A stretch of DNA of 64,000 bases from Nostoc sp. HK-01 (GTDB lineage: Bacteria > Cyanobacteriota > Cyanobacteriia > Cyanobacteriales > Nostocaceae), in NCBI GenBank assembly GCA_003990705.1, contig AP018318.1, positions 1,240,001 through 1,304,000 on the forward strand, given 5' to 3'. A program made the position numbers and the translations under genes. The first letter of the stretch is position 1. Each line of letters begins with the position of its first letter. The notes below the pieces were generated by a model. The model worked only from the letters and a program-made list of their open reading frames with translations, was not told the DNA's origin and ran no database searches. This document shows, piece after piece, positions 9,183 through 18,400 of this stretch.

Positions 9183-10397
9183 TCACCATATACACTGCTC
9201 AAATCTCTGTTTCAAAAACTGTTTGTTGGGGTGGTATATTTCATCTTGTGGAACTTGTAGTTTTTTGCCCTCAAGTGTTCTATATTCAGTTTTTTGTAAA
9301 GTAGGGTGAATATAAACCTTCAGCGTTTCTGGATCAATAGTAATAAGATTTAAGTCAAATAAGGTATGCAAATCTGCACGTAATAACAAACCATTTGATG
9401 GCTCATTATTTTCTGTTTCAATATAAGGAATTATATGAGCAGCTTCGAGTGCTGCCTCAGCATCAAAATTTGTAATTGCACACTTACGAGAATAAGCTTC
9501 TAGCAAGGACTGACGAAACTTTTGTTGTCCTTGTCTTCTAGCGATTGAGACAGTAATTTTTTCGCAAGCATCAGCATCACTTTTAAAAGTGAAGAAATTT
9601 GATTTATCAAGTTCTTCTCTAGCACTTGTTAGTTCATGAGTACTTAAAGATGGTTTTTTAGGCGGTGGAGGTACTGGTGTATCTGGTGGAGTTATTTTAT
9701 CTCTCCTGCTCAAAATTGATTCACAATTCTTGATTTTGTTAATTGCTTTGGTATAGTTTGGAACAATTTTTAAAGCTGAATAATATTCTTCAATTGCAGC
9801 TTGATATTCCTTGTTATTCCTGAGATATTCACCTTGATCAAAAAATATATCAACAAGTCTACGACCTCGTTTATGCCTTTGTTGTACTAGTGAATGTTCT
9901 TCCCATACTGAATCAAGAACGGCAGCAGCTTTTTCATCAAATCTACAACCACTTCCTCCAAAATTAAAATTTACTCCTTTAAACTCAGACATTTTCTTTA
10001 AATCTTTTTGTTCCAAAGGAACATTGAAATCTACTATTGAATCAATTTGAATATAAACAGAAAAACAACCATTATCATATACATCTAGATATGCTTCACT
10101 TAAGTCTGAATATTTTCTGTCTAGACGCTTCAATTGATCATCTTTTGGCGCTGCTATCACATGACCAGCAGCAATAAACCCACTAGGATAATTACCAATA
10201 TTACCGCTTGTTTTAAAATAGGCTCTATCTCCCACTTTTATAAATTTAGAATTGCCACAACTCCAAAATGTCCTATAGTAGTCTTTGTCCTCGGCAAATT
10301 TCAACTTGATTTTTTCTGGTAAGTTTTTATTTGGAATTATTTCTTTTTCAGTATAGTAGTCAGCTTCAGGGTTGCACAGAAAAATTATAGTTGCCAT
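9183..10397 (-). CDS. EVE/PUA-like domain plus TPR plus HNH endonuclease (candidate modification-dependent restriction enzyme)
   Basis: 404 aa. Residues 1-125 resemble an EVE/PUA-like modified-base reader: an aromatic near FWSCG, FIKVGDRAYFKTSG and GFIAAGHVIAAP. About 195-230 is a single TPR-like helix pair (AAIEEYYSALKIVPNY), then a Pro-rich linker (PPDTPVPPPP). Residues ~285-385 form an HNH domain of the HNH_2 type: KFRQSLLEAYSRKCAI, AAHIIPY and NGLLLRADLHTLFDL. Such reader-HNH fusions are known modification-dependent endonucleases that cut DNA with modified cytosine. There is no methyltransferase beside it, as expected for that class. Codon use is AT-rich compared with the neighbours, which hints at transfer. 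Substrate is inferred, not shown. Confidence 0.75.
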   Translation of the reverse strand: MATIIFLCNPEADYYTEKEIIPNKNLPEKIKLKFAEDKDYYRTFWSCGNSKFIKVGDRAYFKTSGNIGNYPSGFIAAGHVIAAPKDDQLKRLDRKYSDLSEAYLDVYDNGCFSVYIQIDSIVDFNVPLEQKDLKKMSEFKGVNFNFGGSGCRFDEKAAAVLDSVWEEHSLVQQRHKRGRRLVDIFFDQGEYLRNNKEYQAAIEEYYSALKIVPNYTKAINKIKNCESILSRRDKITPPDTPVPPPPKKPSLSTHELTSAREELDKSNFFTFKSDADACEKITVSIARRQGQQKFRQSLLEAYSRKCAITNFDAEAALEAAHIIPYIETENNEPSNGLLLRADLHTLFDLNLITIDPETLKVYIHPTLQKTEYRTLEGKKLQVPQDEIYHPNKQFLKQRFEQCIW

Positions 10398-10843
10398 AAG
10401 AGATACAACTTACTAATTATGACAATCATAATGTTAGCTATCAAATATACTAACTATAAGCCGTATATTCACCATAATTTTCACGTAACCTCATCTTGCT
10501 GCTTGAGTAATTCCACAACTCTTTGCGCCTTTACGCCTTTGCGTGAGACTTAAAATTTTTGACTTCTAATCTTCATACAAGCATTATTATGTAAGTAGAA
10601 CGGTGCAAATAAACCGAACTATATTACGAAAAGTAAAGTGGCTTAAAAACCTCTTCCCTCCTGACTTCTGCCTTCTGCCTCCTGCCTTGTCATAACGACA
10701 ATTTTTAACATCGACCTACTTATACCTATAATTCACAAATTTAGGTTTATATAGTAAATAAACAGCCAAGAAATAAATTTCTGGCTGCCAATTTAAATTC
10801 AGTGAAACTTTTACTCTCTATCTTTTGCCTTCAATTGCCAGAT
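10398..10843. other. 446-nt intergenic region, AT-rich, one STRR-like stretch
   Basis: Around 10655-10692 runs of CTGCCTT/CTCCTGC-type words resemble a degenerate STRR. Apart from the hairpin at 10763-10787, nothing gene-like was seen. Confidence 0.5.
10763..10787 (-). terminator. Probable terminator of the DHH phosphoesterase gene
   Basis: CAGCCA-GAAAT paired with ATTTC-TGGCTG (one bulged A), 57 nt past the minus-strand stop and followed on that strand by a T-rich stretch. Confidence 0.5.
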
Positions 10844-12139
10844 TTACTCTGACTGAATCGGGTTATCTTTCGGATTAACTAACCTTAGTAATTTCTGCTT
10901 AATCTGAGCGTCAAAAACTTCCCATTTCATCTTGGCATAAGCAGGATTTTCGTTACTACCTGAGAGAAAACCCATTGGAATTTCAAAACCACCAGCGCTG
11001 GTTCTACCACCGCCAAAAAAGCGTCCGGTGCTGTCTTGACCAAAGGCTTCTTTGATGAATTCATCGGGGTCGAGGGTGAGTTTGGTGGTTCTGAGAGAAC
11101 CGATAACTACTTCTAGTTCGTCGTCTTCATCGTGAACAATACCGTAAACTACTGCGGTGTGGACGTTTTCTTCTGTGACTAAGAAATCAGCTGCTTGGGG
11201 AATAGCATCGCGGTCATCGTAGCGCAGATAACCAACACCAGCAATGGAAAAGTTATTCTGTACTATACGATTTTTGAGCGATCGCTCAATTACATCCATC
11301 ACCCGCTTTGAACGGTTCGCTTGAAGAATCGCGTTCAATAATTGAGCGTCATAAAATCGACTCAGGTAAGCAGCCGCCATAAAATCTTCTTCTTGCGCTT
11401 GCATCAGTCGATTTGTATCCGATCGCAAGCCGTGCATCAAGGCTGTGGCACATTTAACGTGGTGGCTAATGCTGCTGTCTAAAGCCAGTAACCCAGATTG
11501 TAGATACTGGGTAAAAATCGTTGCTGTTGCTCGTACATAAGGACGGACATCGACAAACTCTGATTTGAGTTCTGTCTGTAAGCTGTGATGGTCAACCACT
11601 GCTATTAAGGGCATTCCAGCCTGTTGTACTGGGGTTAATAACTGACTGGTGGTTCCTTGATTGTCAATTAATACAAAGCCTTGATAACAAGACAAATCTT
11701 TGGATTTAACATTTTGTGGTGTCCAACGCTGGGCTGGTAAATTTGTCAGCTTGACTAAGGCGATATTCTCTTGATGGCTCAAAGTCCCAGCGTAAACAAT
11801 TTCACATTTAATGTCGTATTGTTGAGCGATTAGCTGGTAAGCCCAAGCACATGAAAGCGCATCAGGGTCAGGAAAATCTTGCAAAATGATTAGCTGGCGC
11901 TCATGTCTATGGGCTAATAGGGTCTTTTGCAGTTCCTCGGCTTTTTGAAAAGTTAAGGAATTGTTACGTTGACCGAGATAAACACTCACTCCATCGCTTG
12001 TAGAGGCTGGCAAGGATGGCCGATTCAGTGGTAGTTCAACGACTTCTTGGTCTACCTCAGCATCCTCTGGACTCGGCTCTGTGGTCAATGAAAAACTCTC
12101 TGACTGCTTCAAGGAAGAATTTAGTTGCATAGAAAACAT
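10844..12139 (-). CDS. DHH-family phosphoesterase (NrnA/RecJ-like)
   Basis: 431 aa. DHH-domain metal ligands are visible in ILQDFPDPDALSCAWAY and in IAVVDHHSLQ, and the C-terminal DHHA1 nucleotide-binding part in GGGRTSAGGFEIPMGF. Members cleave short oligoribonucleotides, pAp or cyclic dinucleotide-derived pNpN. An N-terminal extension of about 75 residues, acidic and Ser-rich, precedes the domain. The start may be the second Met (MQLNSSLK). No neighbour suggests the substrate. Confidence 0.85.
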   Translation of the reverse strand: MFSMQLNSSLKQSESFSLTTEPSPEDAEVDQEVVELPLNRPSLPASTSDGVSVYLGQRNNSLTFQKAEELQKTLLAHRHERQLIILQDFPDPDALSCAWAYQLIAQQYDIKCEIVYAGTLSHQENIALVKLTNLPAQRWTPQNVKSKDLSCYQGFVLIDNQGTTSQLLTPVQQAGMPLIAVVDHHSLQTELKSEFVDVRPYVRATATIFTQYLQSGLLALDSSISHHVKCATALMHGLRSDTNRLMQAQEEDFMAAAYLSRFYDAQLLNAILQANRSKRVMDVIERSLKNRIVQNNFSIAGVGYLRYDDRDAIPQAADFLVTEENVHTAVVYGIVHDEDDELEVVIGSLRTTKLTLDPDEFIKEAFGQDSTGRFFGGGRTSAGGFEIPMGFLSGSNENPAYAKMKWEVFDAQIKQKLLRLVNPKDNPIQSE

Positions 12140-12653
12140 CTTTGTTAAGTGTGAGGCCTTATTGATTGAGAAAGTTACAACCAGGGTTTTACTGATTTAG
12201 CCACACATCTTGATCTTCGCAAAAATATAGAAACCTGGGGATACGTATCTTGGTGTATTTTTTGTCAAGATAACTAGGCAAAATTTTCTCAACTTCTACC
12301 CAATTACATATAGCGGCAGAAAATCAATGTTTCGGGTTTATGGTCAAACTTTAATTTTTATTGTCGCTAGACCATTCTCTGAGTTAGAGAGAATTTTTTG
12401 AGCAAGTCTAGATTTTTTAAGTTTATGGGTATATAGTAGGAGACTGTTGAATTATTTAGGTAGATGCCAGCACACTACTTTAACAGCTACTGTTGGGCTA
12501 TCCCCAGAAGCAACTGCAATTCTTTCTTAGAATGCAACACCAGTGGTAGTAGTATGTTAGCACCTAACCTATCATTGTCCCTAATCAGACAAAACCGCCA
12601 CACTTGACAACAGATTGTTGTGGCTATGTCAAGCTAGAGTGAAATTATTAGTG
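12140..12653. other. 514-nt intergenic region, no gene seen
   Basis: Should hold the promoter of the DHH gene. Near 12598-12626 GCCACA...TGTGGC with an inner CAACA/TGTTG forms an irregular hairpin that could terminate the HNH gene. Nothing else was recognised. Confidence 0.45.
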
Positions 12654-13151
12654 TCAAAGACCTATCACATATTTTTGCCACTCTTGATGCAGACCACTTT
12701 TAAGATGCTTACTAACCTCAAAATAGAGGCTACTGTAAGGTTGGCGGGGTAAATGACGTAGGAGCATGTGTGCTTCTTGAGGTGTGCGATTGCCTTTTTT
12801 CACATTGCAACGGACACAAGCCGTAACTATGTTTTCCCAGCTATCGCCGCCACCACGCGATCGCGGTATGACATGATCTAAAGTCAATTCGTCCCCTGTA
12901 TAGCCACAATATTGACAAGTGTGTCCGTCGCGGTGCAGAAGGTTTCGACGAGTCAAAGGCATCTCTTTATAGGGAACACGCACATAATGGCGTAAGCGAA
13001 TCACCGTTGGCAACGGGAAACCCGCGTAAAGTAACCTGCCATTGTGTTCGACTCGTTCTGCCTTGCCTTTGATTAACAAAACCGCAGCGCGTCGCCAGCT
13101 AGTAATATTGAGCGGTTCGTAAGAGGCGTTTAAGACTAAAACCTTACCCAT
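12654..13151 (-). CDS. HNH endonuclease family protein (conserved cyanobacterial type)
   Basis: 165 aa. A zinc-binding HNH domain occupies about 75-130: CQYCG, LDHVIPRSRGGGDSWENIV and CVRCNVKKG. The N-terminal part (VLVLNASYEPLNITSWRRA) is the conserved lead of a small HNH protein found in most cyanobacteria and many other bacteria, and it is not tied to a restriction locus here. The biological substrate is unknown. Single gene, minus strand. Confidence 0.88.
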   Translation of the reverse strand: MGKVLVLNASYEPLNITSWRRAAVLLIKGKAERVEHNGRLLYAGFPLPTVIRLRHYVRVPYKEMPLTRRNLLHRDGHTCQYCGYTGDELTLDHVIPRSRGGGDSWENIVTACVRCNVKKGNRTPQEAHMLLRHLPRQPYSSLYFEVSKHLKSGLHQEWQKYVIGL

Positions 13152-13534
13152 TGATTAAAGCTCAAGGTATTAGTTTTACATATATTAACACGATTCTCTT
13201 CTCCTTGGGAGATGAGAATAAATTATACTTCCGGAATAATTAAATAATTGTTGTATTCAATCAGAAATTTTTGACTAAACATCTTAATCGTTAGTTCTCA
13301 CTGCACAATTACGATGAGATAAAGCCAGGGATACCTTAATTTGGCGCTAAATCTGAAGTAAAAAGAAATACTTGTAAATTTTTATTAACTGTAGTTGAAA
13401 GTATTTTTCAATACCCAATTCCTTTTGAGAAAAAGTTTTCAATCAACACGGAAGTAGCTTAAATGAGTATGAATATCTAAAAATGAATACATAATTGTGA
13501 AAGTTTATTGGTGGTGTGATAGGAGAACAGAAAT
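13152..13534. other. 383-nt divergent intergenic region between the HNH gene and alr
   Basis: AT-rich; must carry promoters in both directions. No motif stood out by eye. A ribosome-binding AGGAG lies at 13521-13525, just before alr. Confidence 0.45.
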
Positions 13535-14722
13535 ATGCTAAGTCGTGATCAAGTGACTAGTGTTACATCTCATCAACAGTGCGACACTTATGCGTGGTTT
13601 TCCCAGCGTGCTTGGGTAGAAATTGATTTAGATGCGTTGTCGCACAATGTACAGCAACTAAAGCAGTTGTTATCACCACGTACTCAGTTGATGGCGGTAG
13701 TCAAAGCTGATGCTTATGGACACGGAGCAGTCACAGTCGCGCAAACAGCATTACAATCGGGAGCTAGTTGGTTAGGAGTCGCCACTGTTCCAGAGGGGAT
13801 TCAATTACGGGAAGCGGGAATACAAGCGCCAATATTGATTTTAGGCGCAACCCAAACACCAGAGCAAATTCATGCGATCGCTCATTGGAAACTCCAGCCA
13901 ACATTATGCAGTCCCAAACAAGCTTTAATTTTTTCCAATATTTTAGAAGCAATTAACTACGGTTCCCCTGTACCTGTACATATTAAATTGGATACGGGAA
14001 TGTCGCGATTAGGGACGAATTGGCAAGAAGCGGCCGAGTTTGTGCAGTTAGTCGAACGCTTACCGCATTTGACAATTGCGAGTGTTTATTCCCACTTAGC
14101 CACTGCTGATAGTCCTGATCCAGCAATTATGGCAGAACAGCATAGCAGATTTAAAACTGCGATCGCCCAAATTCAAAAAATCGGCATCAAAATTCCGAGC
14201 TTGCACTTAGCAAACACAGCCGCCACTCTCGCAGATTCCCAACTGCACTACGATATGGTAAGAGTGGGTTTAGGCGTTTACGGTCTTGCTCCTGCACCCC
14301 ATTTAAAACAAAAAATTCACTTAAAACCTGTGTTACAGGTAAAAGCGCGAATCACTCAAGTCAAAACTATCGCCGCTGGTACTGGTGTTAGCTACGGCCA
14401 TCAATTTGTAGCTGACAGAGAAATGCGTATTGCTGTTGTGGCTATTGGCTACGCTGATGGTATCCCACGCAACCTTTCTAATAAGATGCAGGTATTGTTG
14501 CGCGGTCAGCGAGTACCTCAAATTGGCGCAATTACAATGGATCAATTGATGATCGATATCAGTATGATTCCTGAGATTCAAGAAGGGGAAATTGTTACTT
14601 TATTAGGCGACCAAGGAAAAGAACAAATCACTGCTGATGATTGGGCTGCACAATTAAATACGATTTCTTGGGAAATTTTGTGTGGGTTCAAGCATCGCCT
14701 ACCGCGTGTGGGAGTTATCTAG
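13535..14722 (+). CDS. alr: Alanine racemase
   Basis: PLP enzyme that makes D-alanine for peptidoglycan. 395 aa. The PLP lysine is K57 in VVKADAYGHG; substrate-side motifs DTGMSRLG, YSHLATADS, VSYGHQFVA and AITMDQLMIDIS are all present. About 25 residues at the N-terminus precede the conserved RAWVEIDLDAL. The ATG at 13535 follows AGGAG by about 9 nt. Single gene; tRNA-Leu follows about 110 nt downstream. Confidence 0.96.
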   Translation: MLSRDQVTSVTSHQQCDTYAWFSQRAWVEIDLDALSHNVQQLKQLLSPRTQLMAVVKADAYGHGAVTVAQTALQSGASWLGVATVPEGIQLREAGIQAPILILGATQTPEQIHAIAHWKLQPTLCSPKQALIFSNILEAINYGSPVPVHIKLDTGMSRLGTNWQEAAEFVQLVERLPHLTIASVYSHLATADSPDPAIMAEQHSRFKTAIAQIQKIGIKIPSLHLANTAATLADSQLHYDMVRVGLGVYGLAPAPHLKQKIHLKPVLQVKARITQVKTIAAGTGVSYGHQFVADREMRIAVVAIGYADGIPRNLSNKMQVLLRGQRVPQIGAITMDQLMIDISMIPEIQEGEIVTLLGDQGKEQITADDWAAQLNTISWEILCGFKHRLPRVGVI

Positions 14723-14832
14723 TAGTCTTGGAAATGTATGAGGGTGAAGTGTACATAATTAATTATTTAAACTTCATCCTTTTAGTGTTTATATTCCTGG
14801 AAGAATATGCTATGCTAGGATAGTTGACTGAT

Positions 14833-14914
14833 GCGGATGTGGCGGAATTGGCAGACGCGCTAGATTTAGGTTCTAGTTCCGAGAGGAGTGAAGGTTCAAG
14901 TCCTTTCATCCGCA
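14833..14914 (+). tRNA. tRNA-Leu (anticodon TAG)
   Basis: Acceptor arms GCGGATG and CATCCGC pair over 7 bp with A as discriminator. The anticodon stem CTAGA/TCTAG closes the loop TTTAGGT, giving anticodon TAG (reads CUA). A long variable arm, as in class II tRNAs, and the T-arm GGTTCAAGTCC follow. The terminal CCA is not encoded. Confidence 0.96.
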
Positions 14915-15286
14915 CTAAGTGTAAAAAAGCTATAAATTAAAGGTTTCAGAGTTCTCATGGACAGTGACACATTATCTGTCATCGGTGACAGATTGTTGTT
15001 GTTGTGGCAGAGAATTAATCTGCCATAGCTCCATGAATGGACATTGATTATATACTGTTTGGCGTATTTTTGCTGGATTTATACTGATCCAGGACTGTTT
15101 GTTTCAGCGGAGAATTTCGTAAGTTGGCGCGATCGCCTCAATTTATCTAGCCAACTATCTGTCTACAGATTGTCTTAAATTCAGATGTGCCGAACTGATG
15201 GGGATAAAAACTTTTTTGGGCTTTATGGTGTTCGTGGAATAGCGATCGCTGTTGTCTACAGTGAACAGTAGCGGCAAAGGTCGTAA
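14915..15286. other. Region between tRNA-Leu and a kinase relic, with a possible structured RNA
   Basis: No open gene. A multi-branched fold can be drawn at 14955-15036: outer stem TCATGGA/TCCATGA, hairpins CTGTCA-TCGG-TGACAG and TGGCAGA...TCTGCCA. Beyond 15040 nothing is recognised until the histidine-kinase tail relic. Confidence 0.4.
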
Positions 15287-15418
15287 GTGCATCAACTTGG
15301 AGAATTATACAAGGGTACAATTGAAGCAACCAGTGGCAAAGTTGAAAAAAGCGCAACATTTAGAGTTAAATTGCCTTTGATAACTGGTGCCGAATTCAAA
15401 AATACCTTGCAAGGGTAG
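15287..15418 (+). pseudogene. Histidine-kinase C-terminal tail remnant
   Basis: One frame (stop at 15416-15418) reads GELYKGTIEATSGKVEKSA then TFRVKLPL, matching the last strand-helix of a HATPase domain (compare ELHGGTIEA...GKGATFTVKLPL). Nothing upstream continues it: a stop occurs at 15284-15286. It is a decayed piece of a kinase gene lying directly before, and overlapping the longest open frame of, the large hybrid kinase. Confidence 0.6.
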
Positions 15419-15431
15419 AGCAAGCAGTGTC

Positions 15432-18400
15432 ATGCCAGGACAAGAGCCACAAAAGTTTACACTCAAGGACGTTTTGATTACCGAGGAGTTATTCAAACGC
15501 GCTCCCCGTAACCCTGACTGGCCCTCACTGAACAAGGCAGTGGAATCGGTAGCAAGGCAGATGGCAGCTAACTCACCTACTCTGCTCCAAAGCATAGTTG
15601 ATATGGCACTCGATTTATGCAGTGCTGGAAGCGCAGGCATTAATTTACTAGAGACAACTGCCAATGGGGAAGAAGTTTTTCACACTCATTTGTTAGCAGG
15701 AGCATTAGCACAGTACGAAAATGGCACTACAAAGCGTAGCTTGAGCTTCTGTGGTGTCTGTGTTGATTGCGGTAGTCCTCAACTTTTGTCCCATCCTGAA
15801 CGGTATGTTACTTCTTTACAGGCAGGCAACACGCCCATTGTAGAAGCGTTAGTGTTACCTCTAATTGCCGATAATCATACCATTGGCACAATCTGGGTAA
15901 TGTCGCACGATATTTCTCGGCATTTTGATTCCCAAGATGTACGGGTAATGACTCTTTTGGCAGACTTTACTACTGCTGCCCTCTTGAAGGAGCGCCAAAC
16001 GCAAGAATTACAGGCGGCGAATGCGGCTAAGACAGCCCAAATTGTGGAATGCAAACTAACAGAAGAAAGTTTGCGCGCTTTGATCTCGAATCTGCCTGGT
16101 GGAGCGGTGTTTGTCGTTGACCAAAATTTGCGCTATCTAGTTGCCGAAGGCGAAGCATTAGCGATCGCCGGATTCCAAAGAGAAGATTTCGTTGGACGCA
16201 CAATTTTCGAGGTACTACCCTCTGAATTAGCCACGTATTACGAGCCGAGGTACCGTCAAGCTCTGGCAGGTGAGGGGTTTGAACACGAACACAATGCCCA
16301 CGATCGCAGTTATATTTCACGCTTAACGCCACTTCGGGCTGAAAATGGGGAAATTTATGCTGTGCTTGCAATTTCTTATGATATTACGGAACGCAAACGC
16401 GCTGAAGTGGCGTTGCGTGAGAGTGAAGCACGATTTCGCGCCTTTGTGACGGCAAGCTCAAACATGGTGTATCGCATGAGTGCCGATTGGCACCAGATGC
16501 GGAACCTCGAAGGGAAGAAGATCCTCGTCAACACCGAGACACCAAGCCAGAACTGGATTGAAACCTATATTCCTCTAGCAGAGCAGTCGCGCGTGTGGGC
16601 GGCAATTGAAGCAGCCATCCAAAGGAAGAGTAAGTTTGAGTTAGAACATCAAGTGATTCAACAAGACGGAACGATCGGCTGGGTCTTCTCGCGTGCCATT
16701 CCAATGCTCGATGATCGGGGAGACATCATCGAATGGTTTGGCGCTGGCAGTGATATCACCGCTCGTAAGCAGACCGAAGCAGCCTTACGCGAGTCGGAAG
16801 CCAAATATCGATCGCTGTTTGAGTCGATCAACGATGCCTTCGCACTGCTCAAAGTGCTGTATGACGATGACAATCAACCCATCGATTGTCGCTTCTTAGA
16901 AGTCAGCCCCTCATTTGAGATTCAAACCGGATTGCCCCAGGCTCAAGGCAAAACCCTGAGAGAACTCATCCCGTCTGTGGAGTCAGGTTGGTTTGAGTAC
17001 TACCACCAGGCGCTGGTCACGAACGCCCTGGTTCACTTTGAGATGTACCAGAGCTATCTCAATATCTGGTTTGAAGTCGATGTGTTGCCTTACGGCAATC
17101 CCCAAGATCGGCAAGTGGTGATCGTTTTTCAGAACATCAACGATCGCAAACAGGCTGAAGCCGAACGACTGCAACTGATTCAAGAACAATCTGCCCGTGA
17201 ACAAGAACGCCAACGCGCCGAATCGCTGGCAGAACTCGATCGCACTAAAACCACGTTTTTTAGCAATGTTTCTCACGAATTTCGCACACCGCTAACGTTG
17301 ATACTGGCTCCGGTGCAAGATGCCTTGAGCGATTGGGTTAATCCCTTGCCTGAAGTACAACGCGCACGATTGAAACTTGTACATCGCAACACGCTGAGAC
17401 TGCTGAAGCTAGTTAATACCCTACTTGACTTCTCCCGTATTGAAGCCGGACGGATGGAAGCAGTTTATGAACCAACCGAGTTGGCAATGTACACAACCGA
17501 GTTAGCCAGTGTATTTCGTTCCGCCATTGAACAAGCTGGGCTGCGGCTAGTAGTCGATTGTCCACCTTTAGCTGAGTCTGTATATGTAGACCGCCAAATG
17601 TGGGAGAAAATTGTTCTCAACTTGCTTTCCAATGCCTTTAAGTTTACCTTTGAGGGTGAAATTGCCGTTAGGCTGCATTTAGCTGATGATCATCATGTAA
17701 CGCTACAGGTACAAGATACAGGTGTAGGGATTGAGCCAGAACAACTGCCCTATATTATGAAACGGTTTTATCAAGTGTGCGCGGCAAAAGCCAGAACACA
17801 TGAAGGTTCGGGAATTGGTCTAGCTTTAGTACATGAATTAATTAAACTGCATGGTGGAACTTTAGATGTAACCAGCACTCCAGAAGTGGGTAGCTGTTTC
17901 ACCGTCACCATTCCACTAGGCACAGCACACCTGCCAAATGTTAGCGTAGCAGGGGGCGATCGCATCCAAGCCACACGCACCCTAGCATCAACAGCACTCG
18001 GTGCAATTCAAGAAGCAGAACGGTGGATACCCAAAGAGAGCGTAGGGAGAAGAGAAGCGGGAAAAATTGGGAAGACAGACTCCAAAACCAATTTGGGGAA
18101 CTCCGAAACCAATTTGGGGAACTCCGAAACTAATTTGAGGAACTCCGAAATCAATTTGGAGAACTCCGAAACCAATTTGGAGAACTCCGAAATCAATTTG
18201 AGGAACTCCGAAACCAATTTGGGGAACTCCGAAACTAATTTGAGGAACTCCGAAATCAATTTGGAGAACTCCGAAACCAATTTGGAGAACTCCGAAATCA
18301 ATTTGAGGAACTCCGAAATCAATTTGGGGAACTCCGAAATCAATTTGGGGAACTCCGAAACTAAAACTTCTCTCCCTTTTCTATCCCGTGTTCTTATCGT

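Noticed and set aside
12654-13151. HNH protein as part of a restriction system with the EVE-HNH gene
   Set aside because: This small HNH type is widespread and not linked to defence; the genes are 2.2 kb apart with an unrelated gene between.
14955-15036. A second, degenerate tRNA
   Set aside because: The 7-bp outer stem is tRNA-like, but there is no GGTTC T-arm or anticodon loop; kept only as possible structured RNA.
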